Assembly: GCA_963854835.1 (NCBI GenBank)
Contig: OY978526.1
Span: forward strand, 45,405,140 to 45,469,139
Direction of reading: 5' to 3'
DNA: 64,000 bases
Source: Megamerina dolium
Taxonomy: Eukaryota; Arthropoda; Insecta; Diptera; Megamerinidae
The translations under genes were made by a program, and so were the position numbers. The notes below the pieces were generated by a model that had not been told where the DNA came from, made no database searches, and saw only the letters and a list, made by a program, of their open reading frames with translations. This document shows positions 1 through 14,192 of the stretch, piece by piece. Each line of letters opens with the position of its first letter. The first letter of the stretch is position 1.

Positions 1-508
1 AGCAAATGGTTTTCAACGATAAGTTTTCCTTCTGGGCTAGTCCCTAATATAATTAAGTCATTTTATATGAGTTTACTAAATTGAATTCCATTCACGTAGT
101 CTGCTACTCAAAATTAGTGCAACAAAGTGAGAAGAGAAAAAAAGGGGGAAAAAAAAACTAAAAATGAAATAAAATCATAATGAAGAGGAGGAAAAAAGCG
201 AGTAGATTTTCATAAATTTTCATCATATAAATAATAATAAGTAACTTTTTCACGGTTATGTGTATTCTTGTGTGAGCATATCATACATTAAAATAATTAA
301 TTGAAGTGAAGTTGCTTGCTTCAAGCAAGTTTCTTCTTAAAAATACAATAAAACTGAAAGAAGAACAAAATTCCTACTTTTTGATTGCTAGCATATGAGT
401 GTTATATGTATAAAAGTATGTTAAGTCATGTAACAGAGGCGGGTGAATGAACTAGTCCCTGAAAATGGAAATAAGGAATACATATTCGACAAAAGAATCA
501 TGATTTTT
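1..508. other. AT-rich DNA, no gene seen
   Basis: I see no coding region, repeat or RNA gene here apart from simple A- and T-rich runs. Confidence 0.6.
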
Positions 509-863
509 GTGGTTAGTGTGCTGGCCTTCTGATCTGTAGGTCGTGGTTCAATCCCCGGTTGATGCATAACAAATTTAATGTCGATAAGATTTTTCTTTCG
601 AACAATACCCACCTGTCGGTAAGCAATTGGCAATTCTTCCGACAGTAACAACTTGCCATGAAAAAGCTTCTAAAAAAACTCTGTGACAAAGATCAGAAAA
701 ATTGATGTCACAAGAGTTCTGCCGTTTGGAACTGGCTAAAATAAGTAGGTCCCCTCTAATACTGTCCAATATTTAACACGAACGACAGTAATTGACCAAA
801 TTGATCGGCCAAAGAGCCCTTCGGGGCTTATAGGTACCAGATATTTATTTTATTTCTTTACAT
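509..863 (+). mobile_element. tRNA-derived SINE, copy 1 (5' end clipped)
   Basis: It starts inside the tRNA-like head (GGTTAGTGTGCTGGCC) and keeps the B-box-like GGTTCAATCC. The family body follows (CCACCTGTCGG, CAATTGGCAATTCTTCC, TTGCCATGAAAAAGCTTC, ACTCTGTGACAAAG). It ends with the hairpin tail AGCCCTTCGGGGCTT and an A/T-rich end. No target duplication is clear. Confidence 0.85.
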
Positions 864-1179
864 CGTTCTAAAGGACAGATACATATTTTCATGCAGGTCT
901 GTCAATTTATTTTGTTGTAACAGTTATTTGAAACAGACGCCTATAAGAATTTTCGTAAAAATTTAAAAAGTGAATGTCATGAAAAAATTATTACGCAAAA
1001 CAAACAAAAGCTTCAAAAGTATTATGCAGGCTCTTCCGCTCCATGATATCGAACTATCGGCGAGTGTAGGTCTACAGGCTTATCAAATGGATCAGTGTTT
1101 TCAGATAGAATATGAAAAAGCTATAAGCTCACAACTGACAACAAATGCAGTCCTTTATCATTTTCAATGGAGTGTTTGA

Positions 1180-1640
1180 CGATGTTTGGTCGCAATTTTA
1201 ACGATTTTTTGCACTGCTTCGTGATCGTCAGATACTAAGGGTAGTCAAGAACAGTGGATTTCTTGTGGAGAGTCGAAGTCAACGAAGGGCAAAGTTAGGT
1301 AGTCAGCCAACAAAGTTATGGCGGCAGCTTTTTGGAATGCGTACGATGTCTTTCACATCGATCATCACTGGCGCATAATATGCATAGCTGTTGTATTCGA
1401 CGCCGATTTGACGAGAAAAAAGTTATTTTTCACCAATAACGACAAAATTGTATGATTAGGTTAGGAAGTACTCCCTCATCTAGTCTATTCTCAAGTCTTA
1501 CTTTTCTGCGGCTATTTTCTGTTTCCAAGCATAAAGAACTGGCTCTACAGTAAGAGATTTGGGTCAAATAAATAGGTCCTCGATGAACAAATACTTATTT
1601 TGAACAAATTGCGAAATAAAAAGCTAAAACAAAAACAATT
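1180..1640 (+). mobile_element. Possible highly decayed mariner C-terminal remnant
   Basis: The stretch around 1440-1620 resembles at DNA level the mariner C-terminal relic at 56490-56620: AGAGATTTGGGT, then a TCGATGA/ACAAATNC-like block. The reading YDKIV..STPSSSLFSS is compatible with the YSPD motif region. Nothing upstream is readable, so this is a weak call. Confidence 0.3.
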
Positions 1641-3390
1641 TCAGTTCAGCTTCAGTTGTCGACAAACGGTTCCCGTGCGAAGAATATTCATAATTTTTTT
1701 TTATTAATTTTTATTTTCAAAAAACGACATTCAACTAAAATCAAAAATCATATCAGTAAATTCTAAGTTATAGTATTTTGATTACAAATTTTATTTCGAA
1801 TTCTTAATCTTACTTTTTCCCGCGGTTCTCTGCAAGAATTTAAATTAGACGTAGACTTTAAGGCACCTAACAAACCTCACCAAGTAGAGAAAAGCATAGA
1901 AAAATGATTCCTCAACAGAGTTCAACTTCAAACTCTGTAAAACAAAACTACTTGATTTTGACGCCTTTTCTTATTTGGGGTTGAAATGGGATCACCTTGA
2001 AAGTGCAAAATGCAAAATGTTAAAAAAGCTGTAGCGTGATTGAAAATAGTGAATCTAAGTAGAGAAATATGAATGGAGTATGGAACCAGACTTGATGAAA
2101 CACTTCAAGCTGATGATGATGTAAAGTTTTGTATTTTTTTATTGAGACAAAATTGAGAATCGAATAATCGATGAGTAATGCTTTAAAATGGCCTGCGCAG
2201 AATGAGGTTAAATCATCTCGTTCTCGATGAATAAAATATCAATGTGCATTGACCTTAGAACCAGATATAATAGCCTATATATATATATTGAATTATCATG
2301 TGAAAGATTTGAGATGATAAATGATTCGCTTACTTAGAAATCAAGAGGATGATCAAGACTTTAGAAGCAATCGGAAGGTTGAACCTGAACTTGAACCTGA
2401 AACCTGATATAATATAGTGCAAATAGCATTATTATAACAATAATAATTACATTGAGGCATTCCTCAATTCCTTATTTCAATTCCTTATTTTCTGCATCTT
2501 AAAGTTGTATGTTTTAGCTTGAGTATCTGAATATTTCATGGTTGTGTATGTAGTATTTTTCCTCTTTGCAAATTTGAATTGTCTGAGTAAATTCCAATAC
2601 ATAACATGTTGTACAATGCATTGAATATTTTACTTTCAATGCTGCTGCTTATATACTGTACCTACATATTTGCAAAACGATCAAAAGCGAACGCAAAAAA
2701 TATTGTTATTACTAGTGTCTAACATAATAGATACATATATCTTTTTTATATTTCTATGTATACAGCATGCTCCATTTCCTTCTGTTTGCTGTTGTTGTTA
2801 TTACTTTCCATGTGCGTGTACGAGTATAGACTTTTATAGTTTAAGGAACGTGTTGTTATTTCTTTCAAATTGCACACTTGAGTGATAGGAAATGCATGCA
2901 TTATGTCCTATAACAATATCAGCATTGGAAAGCAGCAACGGCAACAACAATAGGTATAGGTAATCAGAATCTTGAATCAATATCGTTATTATGATCTTTA
3001 TTATAAACATATAACAATTATTATATTCACAAATTACAATAATAATGTTGTTACAATAATTTCGTGATAGTCTAATGATTAGAATTCAGTATTATATACA
3101 ATGTCATCATTATTGTATTGTAGTATATACCCAGTAAGAATAGTTCCGGTCACGTTGCCTAGTAAGATGACGGTCATGTGAGTCATTTTAATAGTCACCA
3201 AAGCTTGTTCATAGCTAAATCCTTGTTAAGGGGGAAAATGTGCAAACATTTTTGTATATCTACAAACTACAAACTACATGTATGTAGTTTGCCTCAATGC
3301 TAGTTATATGCATCTATCCTTATCACAATTATTAGTTTTTACTCTTCAATTTAAGTAGTGAAAAATAAAACTACTTTTTAGCTTAGAGAG
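1641..3390. other. Intergenic AT-rich DNA
   Basis: No gene is supported. Open frames such as 2670-2885 are low-complexity. A short (TA)n lies at 2276-2289. Confidence 0.6.
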
Positions 3391-3857
3391 TGTCATAGCT
3401 CAGTGGTTAGTGCGTTGGCCTTCTGATCTGCAGGTCGTGGTTTCAATCCCCAGCTGAAGCATAACACAAATTTAATATCGAAAATATTTTTCTTTCGAAC
3501 GGTACCGACCTGGCGGCAAGAATTGGCAATTTTTTGGCAGTAACAATTTGCCAAAAAAGCTTCTTAAAAGAGCTCTGTGACCAAACTAAGTGAAAGTGAT
3601 GTCACAAGGGTTCTGCCGTTTGGAACTGGCTAATATAAGTAGGTCTCTTCCAATGCTGTCCAAATTTAACACGCACAACAGTATTGGAAGAGAAGCTCGG
3701 GGATATAACAATGGGCCTTTATGGCCTAAGTGTGTCCTCTCAGGAGAGGAACCTAACCTAGCCAACGCTTGCATCCGTAGCGTAGTAGCCAAATTATTGG
3801 ACCTAAGCTCTGCATTGGGAAGTACCCAGGAACCGAAAATGGCTAATTTTTTTTTAA
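3391..3857 (+). mobile_element. tRNA-derived SINE, copy 2, variant 3' tail
   Basis: The head has A-box TAGCTCAGTGG and a B-box-like GTTTCAATCC, followed by the family body through GGAAGAGAAGCTCGG. After that point the usual AGCCCTTCGGGGCTT tail is replaced by an unrelated ~170 bp segment (GGCCTTTATGGCCTAAG hairpin, CTCTCAGGAGAGG hairpin), ending in a T/A run. Confidence 0.8.
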
Positions 3858-4318
3858 AAACAACATAAATTCTTATATAAAAGAAAGTATTAAAATACTA
3901 GGAGCAAAAGCACTATTTTTCTGAGCTTTGTGGTGGTGGGCTTTGTGTGTAGAACTTTCGACAGGTGGGTATCAATCGAAAAAAGTCAGTTTGTGTCTTT
4001 TTTTATTATTTTCAATTAAATGCTGTTGAGTGAAGAGAGTCAACTATAAATTTGAGTATAGATATGTAAATCGAGTTGTATACTTAAATCATTTCAAAAA
4101 AGTGTGTAAGTGAAGAGCAAAAATTGTATAATTGATAATTACATTGGTATTACGGTCACGTTGGCCTTGCTGGGTAGTTTTATTGTTTTGATACTACAAT
4201 ATAATACCTGCTTATACTTAATATGTACTATATATGTATAGGTTGACCATATTTTTGAAATGTAAATAAAGGACAAACTATCATTTTTATTCTTTTACTT
4301 AAATTCAATAAAGAGATA

Positions 4319-5358
4319 CACACGAGGTTACTATTTATATTTCGGAAATAGCAAATAATAACAAACATTTTTAAATGAAAACGGCTTTATTGTTTTTCAA
4401 AATATTCACCATGATGCTCAACGCACTTTTGCATTCGTTCAAACCATTTGTCATAGCAATTTTCCCATTCCTATTGAAAACACTTCCAAAACATGGTTTT
4501 TGAATGCTTCAACTACTTCTTTGGGGCTCGTAAATCTGTGACCGCGCAGTTTACCTTTGATATTCGCGAACAATAAGAGGTCATTGGATGCGAAATCAGG
4601 ACTATACGGAGTATGAGTCATCAATTCGATGTTTTGAGTGCTCAAAAATTCACCTGTTTGACGAGTATGTGAGACCTCGGATTGTCATGATAGAAAAAGA
4701 TCTTGGAACACCCACACGGTCGATTGGTGTTTTGTTTCCGGTTTATACGCATATATCCATGATTCGTCACCTGTCACGATTTTATACATGTCTATTGAAG
4801 CACCACGGTCAAAGTTTTTAAGCATTTCCTTACACCAACCGACGCTATCCTTTTTTTGAGCTATTGATAAATTATGGGGTATACAACGACTGCAAATTTT
4901 TTTTTACTACTAACTGTTCATGCAAAATCGATTGTATTGAAGTGAAACTAATGTGCAAGGATGCCTCTATCTCACGATATGTCACATGACAATCTTGCAT
5001 TACCTTCACGGAATTCGTTGGCGACCGAACTACGATCACGATTGAATTCACAATACCAGCGATATACTGTGGTTTTTGATGGTGCTTTATCGCCATACAA
5101 AGAACTGAGTTCATCGACACATTCTTGTTGAGATAATCCACGTCGAAAGTTGTGAAAAATTATCCAACGAAAATTTCCATTTTTTGGCCAAATTGATTTT
5201 CTTAACTCACTGTAAACGAAATAAATACCACTTGTACATCAAAACGTTGTCAGCACGTTTCTGCTAAAAAATGTCAAACTTTATTATGGTGTTGCCAGAT
5301 TTTAGCTATTGACATTAGTGTTGCCAGATCCCGAAATATAAATAGTAGCCTCGTATCA
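4319..5358 (-). mobile_element. mariner transposon, internally deleted
   Basis: Terminal inverted repeats CGAGGTTACTATTTATATTT and its near-exact complement lie at about 4322-4346 and 5330-5354, flanked by TA. The minus strand reads mariner transposase in several frames: HVTYREIEASLHIS..SIQSILHEQ (helix-turn-helix region), VTGDESWIYAYKPETK (first catalytic Asp), HDN (second) and YSPDFASNDLLLF (third-Asp region). Sequence between the first Asp motif and HDN is missing. The ~1.04 kb length against the usual ~1.3 kb agrees with this. It cannot encode transposase. Confidence 0.88.
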
Positions 5359-5553
5359 TAATGACGTAAAAAAAAAAAATACAATACAAAAAATTCTTAG
5401 TTAAAAAAATTACACATTGTACTTGTACGTTGTACTTATTTTTTTTAATAAGTCTTTTTAAAAGTCAAATGATTCTGAACAACTTATATTTAAGTTACAT
5501 TTAATAAGCACAGTTGCTTCAATAGTCTCAATTTAGAGTTGAGTTTTCTCACT

Positions 5554-5835
5554 GGTCCGTAGCTCAGTGATGATCCGCAGGTCGTGGGTTCAGTCCCGAC
5601 TGCGACAACTTTAATACCGAAAATATTTTTCTTTCGAAGGATACCCACCCGTCGGCAAGAAATTGGCAATTCTTCCGGCAGTAATAATTTGCCATGAAAA
5701 CGCTTCTAAATGAACAATTTATAACAGAGTTTTTTTAGAAAAAGTGTTTTCATGAGAGTTATAAGAGTTCGGAACTGGCTAATATAAGCAGGTGCCTTGG
5801 GGACTATAAGTGCAACATATTTATTAATATTTGTT
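5554..5835 (+). mobile_element. tRNA-derived SINE, copy 3
   Basis: It has head TAGCTCAGTGATG and body CACCCGTCGGCAAG, and ends GGGGACTATAAGTGCAACAT. It is flanked by the 10 bp direct repeat ttttctcact at 5544-5553 and 5836-5845, a target duplication. Internal deletions remove part of the head and the sequence just before the tail. Confidence 0.85.
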
Positions 5836-6049
5836 TTTTCTCACTTGTCCAAAAATGATTTATTATTGAGAAAATTCGATCCAGTAAGACATATAGAAAA
5901 TTCTACTTTTTTAAATATATTTGCACAACTTTGATTATGGGTTTGAAAGCGAACAAGAATTTCAGATCATTTTTGATAATCTAACAGTTTGTAACTAGTT
6001 GGCCAAGATTCGATTTTTTTAATAGTTAAGTAGTATATATAAAAGAGCT

Positions 6050-6325
6050 GTACGCTGACATTGACATAGTCAGGTGAATCAAAATCCAGAAGCTAGGTCA
6101 TATCGAGCGAATGGAAGAAGACGCAGCAGCGAGGAGGGTATTTAATTCGGCCCTCGCTGAAGAACGCAGAAGGTCCTCCGTTGGAAGGACCAAGTTTTGG
6201 GTAATCTGGCGGCGCTTGGAATATTCAATTGTCGCCAGCAAGCGAAGAACAGAGAAGACTGGCGCCGCATTATATGTTCGGCCTAAATCGATCATCGGTT
6301 GTTATGGCCACATAAAAATTCATTA
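6050..6325 (+). mobile_element. RTE-clade LINE, 3' end fragment
   Basis: It reads ADIDIV..IKIQKLGHIERM, EEDAAARRVFNSAL and RRLE, then non-coding GGCCTAAATCGATCATCGG and TTATGGCCACATAA. This is the C-terminal end and 3' terminus of the same family as the element at 37.8-39.7 kb. It is 5' truncated near 6050 and frameshifted. Confidence 0.8.
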
Positions 6326-6557
6326 AACAAATCATTTTTGTTAATATCTATAGTCTTTTGTGTTTAATAAAAATAAAAAACACGGGTTTCCACAGCGGAG
6401 ATTGTTTCAGTAGAATGCACTCGAAGATTCTTATTTCTTCAAAAGATGAACCCCACCGATTTATAATATATGTAATACATGTCTCATAAAAATATAAAAT
6501 TGTTTTTGGAAAATTACTTTCTTTGGAACTCTTCATTTTTAAAATCAATTTTTTCAC

Positions 6558-6620
6558 TTACTTACTTAAGTACTTATGCGGCCACTACAACCAAAAATCG
6601 ATTTAGGCCGAATTTAAGAC
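6558..6620 (-). mobile_element. RTE-clade LINE 3' terminus, inverted
   Basis: The complement of the RTE 3' end (GGCCTAAATCGAT, GGCC.CATAAGT) is followed by an (AAGT)n-like tail. Only about 60 bp remain, pointing toward the copy at 6050-6325. Confidence 0.6.
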
Positions 6621-8085
<1,465 letters not shown>

Positions 8086-11055
8086 TTTAGGGATTAGCTG
8101 AATCAGACTACTTATATTGGTCCCTTTTCGTCACTCAAATCGTGTGTTAATTATTTGTTCGGTTACAGAATTCTTCTACTTCTTTCCTCATAATAACATC
8201 ACGCGTTATTTCAAGCATGTCTTTGTGGGGTATGTTCCACATTTCGAGTTCATCAATAAATTGGCGACCCAGTGTGGACATCCTCCTGCTTGACAATGCA
8301 GGACACTGGCACACTATGTGCTCCGCTGTCTCTGTCTCTTCCATGCATATTTTGCAAATATCAGCATCCTCCTCTCCAACAAGACCCATCTTGCTAAGGT
8401 GGTACCTGAAATTGCCATGCCCAGTTATTAATGCAGTCAACCAGCTTAGAATTAACCGTCCTAGACTGAGAGCCCTCCCCGATTCACTGCCCTTTGATAG
8501 CCTCAACGAAGCCTTTGCCTGTCTACAAGTGGATAAGTTTTCCCATCTCGTGAGATGGAGTTTCTTTATCCACTCTTCGACATTTGCCTTCGCCGTCACG
8601 TTGCTAAGCGCAACTACTGGTTCCGGTCATACAATTCAGCTTCAGATCCTTGTCTAGCCAATGCGTCTGCAACTTCATTTTGTTCTATACCAATGTGTCC
8701 CTTCACACTCTTAAGAGTAATCGCATTACTACGAGCACACCCGTTAAGTTTCTGAACACATTTGAGCGCCAACTTAGAAGATACCGTAGATTGTTGCAGT
8801 CGTCTGACCATAGCCTGGTTATCGAGTGCTAGCAAGATTTTTTTACCTTGCACCTTTTCATCCAGTAGATGGTCTAGCGCATGCATTAGACCAAGCATTC
8901 CTGTTTGATAGACCGATACGTATCTTCCCAGATTCAGAGTGCATGCCAGTCCCAACTCTTTAGAGAAGATTCCAGCACCCGCTCTGCCATCCATTAATGA
9001 ATCATCTGTAAAAATACTGATATTATTTTCCTCACATACATCATGTGTGAGGCCATCTTCAATGAGTGTTCTGTGTGACTTTTCAGTCATCTTCAGCGTA
9101 CCCATTCCTTCCACTGGCATTTGCGCCTGTGCCCTATCTCGGCATTACGGCCGTAATGCTGTTAATGCCGCCGACTTAATAATATGCAAGTTCAACGGCA
9201 ACAGCTTCAGAAAGATATCCAATGCTTCTACTGGGGTCGTCCGGATAGCTCCGGTAATCCCAATACAAGCCATTATTAGCACCCTACCTAACTTGCTTTT
9301 TGCGGTCTTTTGGGTGACCTTAGGCCACCAGACCACAGCAGCATACACTATAAGGGCCTTACTACCGTTGTGTAGATCCAGTGCGCTGCTCTGGAAGTAA
9401 GTTCCCACATGAGACCGAACACTCTCTTACACTGAAGCAATACCCGCTTGCCCTTCTGTGTCTTGTCATCGACGTGAGTATTCCAAATCAGCTTGTTATC
9501 CAGGATGACACCTAGATACTTTACTTCCTTGGAGACGTTGATGTTCGATCCAAAAAGCCTAAGAGGGTCTATTGTTAGCCCAGTCCTCCTTTTAGTAAAG
9601 AGTACTGTTTCCGACTTACAAGCATTTACAAAGAGACTTTGTTCTGTGCACCATCCTTTAACCATTTTGAGTGAACCTCTCATGGTATTATAAATAGTGT
9701 CCAGGAACTTACCGCTCACCGTTACCGTTATGTCATCTGCATACCCGACGGTGTGTATGCCTTTTGAGTCCAGAAGCTGAAGTAGGGAATCGACCGTGAT
9801 GTTCCAAAGGATGGGCGATAATACGTCCCCCTGTGGACACCCTTTGACTACCCTACCTCTGAGTCTGTAACTCCCATTTTGAAAGTTTATTGCCCTTTTC
9901 CTCAGCATGCTGTCCACCCGCCATGTAATGGTTGGGCTGACTTCACGAGTAGCAAGGGCCATCCTTGGCGTATCAAACACCTTCTATATACATAAAAGTA
10001 GACATAGATATCCATCCACAAAATAGTTCTCTCTCCGATACGCGAACGAGTTCGTGCAGGGCCGTTTCAGTGGATTTGCCAGCTCTGTACGCGTGCTGAC
10101 ACCTGTTCAGTGGTTTTGTCAGAAGCGATGTCCTTTCCATGTAGTCCGCCAGTACTTCCTCCATACATTTTAGCAGAAAGGAGGTCAAGCTAACCGGCCG
10201 GAAAGATTTAGCCTCTGAGTAGTGCCTTTTTCCCGGCATTGGAAGAAATACAACCTTAGTCTGTCTCCATTGAGTCGGGATATATCCTGTAGCCAGGCAA
10301 GTAGTGAATATTCCCTGAAGCCTGTCTACCAGAGCTTCTGCGAAATTCCGGGTCCTTTGATATAATCCTCTGTAATCTACATACATCGGTCATATCTTGC
10401 ATATTTGAATAGAATTCCATCCACGTTTTCCTTTTGCGGTTGCGTAGAGTCTTCTTCAGCTCCCTTTTCTTTGACTTGTAGTTGTCCCACGACTTGGAGT
10501 CCCGTCTCATGTGACGATCAAATGCCTTCCTTGTCTGCTTTTTCATGAATTCCAGTTCCCCATTCCACCATGGAGTGGGGAACTGAACTCTGACTACCGT
10601 TAGAGGACATGAAGCTTCAAATGCTTTGATCATGGCTGAGCTGATAGCCCTCACCTGATACTCAACATCTGCGGCTGTTCTAGGTCTCTTAAACCTCCCT
10701 GGCAATAATTCCTCAAGATCTCCGCAGTACAATCCATTCGTTACGGTATCCTTACAATTCTACAGTCGTTGCTATGAATGGCCCTGTGGTCCGACATGGG
10801 TAGTCTATCCACAACCCTCCAATCCAAAATCCTATCCAACATTTTGACATTCGTCAGTGTAACATTAATGACCTCGCAACGACGTGCGTCGACAAAGGTA
10901 GGTTCTGTTCCCCTATTGGCAACTTGCAGACCAAATCTTTCTATCTGCCCCACACAGAACTATGCGCATTGGCACCGCAACCTAAGATCAGACCACCCAA
11001 TTTCCATCAAAGAATCTCACTAGAGCTTCCACCTCTCTTGGAAGTGTTCCCTCTG
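8086..11055 (-). mobile_element. LOA-clade LINE, 5' truncated and decayed
   Basis: On the minus strand, from 11055 down, it reads endonuclease C-terminus, linker, reverse transcriptase, RNase H and a C-terminal Cys-rich domain, in that order. The 3' end adjoins (AT)n. It is about 3 kb of an element normally near 5-6 kb. Clade is inferred from CPQGDVLSPILWN, VGYADDITVTVSGKF and the RNase H plus CKICMEETETAEHIVCQCP tail. No target duplication was found. Confidence 0.85.
8147..10953 (-). pseudogene. LOA ORF2 (EN-RT-RNase H), broken
   Basis: Pieces in order: 10953-10741 endonuclease end (ANRGTEPTF, LPMSDHRAI); 10732-10256 linker; 10386-9973 reverse transcriptase start (TQWRQTKVVFLPMPGK, FRPVSLTSFLLKCMEE); 9980-9348 palm with GYADD; 9408-9145 thumb (YAAVVWWPKV); 9120-8614 RNase H; 8599-8147 C-terminal CCHC-like domain (ITGHGNFRYHLSKMG). 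There are frameshifts at each junction. A deletion between linker and reverse transcriptase removes the usual SPGPDG region. Motif A reads FMYIEGVFDTP, so the expected catalytic Asp is Tyr. RNase H reads YQTGMLGL where an AE pair is expected. It is not functional. Confidence 0.85.
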
Positions 11056-13074
11056 GAGAATCGTAACATAATTAACATAACTAAACTCAAAATAATTTTT
11101 TTTTTTTGAAAAGTTTTCATTTTCGGAAAAACATATTTTTGGCACAAACGACAATTTTGCTCACAACGTTTTATGAGTCTGGTTTTAAAAAATGGCATTT
11201 ACGATAACATTAAAAACAGTTTAAATTGCAAATAAATTAAAACACAAGATTTCATTCTGTTTTTTAAAATATTTTTAATGCATAACAAAAGATTTTTTCA
11301 ATTTCTAAAATAAGTAAATATAAGCAATTTAATCTTCGTCCTCGCTCTCATTTTACTATTAAGGAATGTTAAATTTTAATATTCATTGTGATATTTTGAT
11401 GGAATACTATTCTTTCACCATATTTAGAGGAGATGCATAAAGGCGTATGAGACAACTTTCTTGTTAATGTTTTTCTTTGAAATAACGGCCAGAGGCTTTT
11501 TGTAGAACCGTTTCCGATACATTTTTCATTTTCATATGCGCAAACATCATTGTTACTACTACGGTAAGGCACCAGCGAGTCTTGAGAAATATTTTTTCTT
11601 GTTTTAATTCACCAGAAGTTAAAAAACCATAAAACACTAACTTTATTACACTTTCAATAAATAAGACATCACCATACAAGTATAATTACATGTTAAGAAG
11701 ATTAACATCAAATTAGTTTAAAGTTAATTTACAATTTTGGAAGCATTATTAATTACATTTTTCCGTTGCACATAAACTGCTCTTATAAAAATGATTTCAT
11801 AAAGAAAGCATATTAAATGTTTCTTTTCAATTTTAATATTAGTGAGATTCATGCAATCGTATAACCATATAAACCGTATAATTTTATAAGGCTTACGCGC
11901 CGTAAATCAATCAGAATGTTATTGTTAACAACAACAAAATAAAAATGTCGAAAATTAGCAAAATTGAAAAAAATACAATAATAATAATTGGCCTTAATAT
12001 AAATTGAGTATATTTACCTATGATTTAACGTATTACAAAAGATAAGCGTGGACAACAGAGTTGCATTTCAAACCGTATACGAGTAATTTGATCTGGTCAT
12101 TTACACGGTGAAATCAGTAAAAATTTTTATTTTTCGAGTTTTATGTGAAAAAATTAAAATTAATTACTATTCTTAGATTTCTATTTTTTTAATCTTCAAT
12201 AAAAATTATTGTTTGATTTGTATTTTTTTACTTTGCGGAAAAAATTATTTTTTTTATTTTTATATATTATAATTTATATATTTACATTTATTTTATTTAT
12301 ATTTATTTTTATATATTATAATACAGAAGAAGGACAGAATGAAATAAAAAAAATTTCACCCTGCTCACAACATCAAAGTTGTACGACGTTTGGAATTTTA
12401 TTTTTGGGGGAGAAAATAAAAATCAAAAATTATTGATTATTACCGACACCAAAAAAAAAAAAAAATAAAAAAAATAAAAATAAAACTGAAAAAGTAATTT
12501 TTATTCCTGAGGAAAAAAAACTTATTTTTGAAGAAAAAAATAATCAAAAAATTATTTTTTCGGTAGAGTCAAAAAATAAATTCGAGCAAAAACTTTTATT
12601 AAAGATTAAAAAAATACCATTAAAATCACAAAATAATCGTTAATTTTTGATTTTTAAATATTGCTTATAACAAGTACGGTTCCTAGTATTATATTGTTGT
12701 GTATATTTCATTTGTATCTTGTTACTAAAACATAAGAATGATTATATAACTTTAACATAATCACTTGACTATATTTATAGCTTACTTGGGTAGTTTTCTA
12801 CCCATTGAAGCAAAGTAACACTTTGGCGATGATGGTGACGGTGATACTATGTACTTTTTAAGTTATCGTCCCAAATATTTTACAATTACAACTTGCAAAC
12901 TTGCCTTCTAAATGTAAAAAGGGGAATACAGAGTACATTTTAAATGTAGCAAGGATATTGTAGGAAAGACAAAGAGAAGCTTTCTATGTTGGCTTACATT
13001 ACTCGATCGAACTACTTTCAAATGCAAAAGCTACTATCGAAAAATGTAGCTATCGATAAGGCATATTGCAAAAA
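11056..13074. other. Intergenic AT-rich DNA
   Basis: Poly-T/A-rich DNA; 12200-12660 is extreme AT low complexity. Overlapping minus-strand open frames at 11369-11679 (SETVLQKASGRYF) match nothing I recognise and are not called. Confidence 0.55.
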
Positions 13075-13490
13075 ATAGTGGCAATTTGCTGTCTGTGGTG
13101 ATTGTAGCTTATTGGCTTTCTCTGTGTGGGACTTCGTTTGTTCTCTTCTACAACTAAACGTGTTCGCACCTTAACTGTAACGAGGTAATGATTCTAGTCG
13201 ATATTGGCACCACGGATCGATTTCAGGTCTATCACACTGGAATTATGCCTTCTGTCAATCATCACGTGATCAATTTGGTTTTTCGTTCGTAGGATGTCGA
13301 GATGCTGAAATCTGGTACTACTGGTTCTACTAATTACCATATTACGCTGATGTTAAAAAATTTTGGCTTAATGCGGTTTGTTGCCGGCAGCATTCACAGG
13401 TGTGAACCGTGAGACAAGACGTCGTAGTTTCCTTCTGATAACAAATCCACATCCGAGTTTGTGCCTTGGCTGACTTTACAGATAATTGCG
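13075..13490 (-). mobile_element. RTE-clade LINE, endonuclease fragment
   Basis: The minus strand reads HKLGCGFVIRRKLRRLVSRF and TPVNAAGNKPH, a deletion, then TRFQHLDI, TKNQIDHVMIDRRH, SSVIDLKSIRGANID and NHYLVTVKVRTRL. These are successive motifs of an RTE-type apurinic endonuclease. The middle of the domain, including the GDFN region, is deleted and an in-frame stop precedes NHYLV where SD is expected. Confidence 0.8.
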
Positions 13491-14192
13491 AATGCTTCAC
13501 ACATTTTGTCAACGCTTTTTCAAGGGTTTTGGAAACATAAAAAAGTTATTAATTTTTGTATGAGAGTTGCACTAGTACTTAAAATAAGAGCACTTTATAA
13601 TACAATCATATTAAAGATGTAAAATAGCAAATACCCTAGTTAAACATTATGTGGATTTCAAGTTATTCGAGTTTATAAATAATTCTCGTTCCTTTTTAGA
13701 ATGACTTTGAGAGGATGCAAAGGCTCTGGTGTCGTTAAATGCGAACGATCCATACTTCAGGGTCATTTTGGACACATATACACAATATTAAGCAAAAAGA
13801 AAGAAGAACACAATATCACAATAAAATATTTCAATGAAATATTTTTAGATCATTTTCTATTCGTCATGTTAAATGCTATGCTACGTATATCACTCATACG
13901 TACCGCATTTTCATGGCCATAGTCATTTTCTATTTTGTTTTGTTTTGAGACCTCAATGCTAGCAACTGTCTAGTATTATTGCTATAACATAGATTGGTTT
14001 TACATAGATTGGTATAACAAATGATGGGATTTTCCACATTGAATCAACTGACATAATGTATAATATAATTCAAGGACAACATTGTCGTCAAGCGTTACTG
14101 TCATTATATATCTATGTTACATAAACATATGTATGTATGTAGTATGTATGTAGAAATGCACTGAAGTGCACGTAAGTATCTTATTTTGTTGG
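13491..14192. other. Intergenic DNA
   Basis: I see nothing supportable. The frame at 13701-13922 has no recognisable domain. Confidence 0.5.

Noticed and set aside
500..560. tRNA-like A and B boxes at SINE heads suggesting tRNA genes
   Set aside because: They recur many times with the same non-tRNA body, and no cloverleaf with acceptor stem could be formed.
8217..8657. Long plus-strand frame over the LOA element
   Set aside because: Antisense shadow of the LOA C-terminal domain.
11369..11679. Minus-strand open frames with SETVLQKASGRYF and SHTPLCISSKYGE
   Set aside because: They look somewhat protein-like but overlap in different frames and match no family I can name; too short to call.
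12209..12436. Open frame rich in Phe/Ile/Tyr
   Set aside because: Translation of AT low-complexity DNA.
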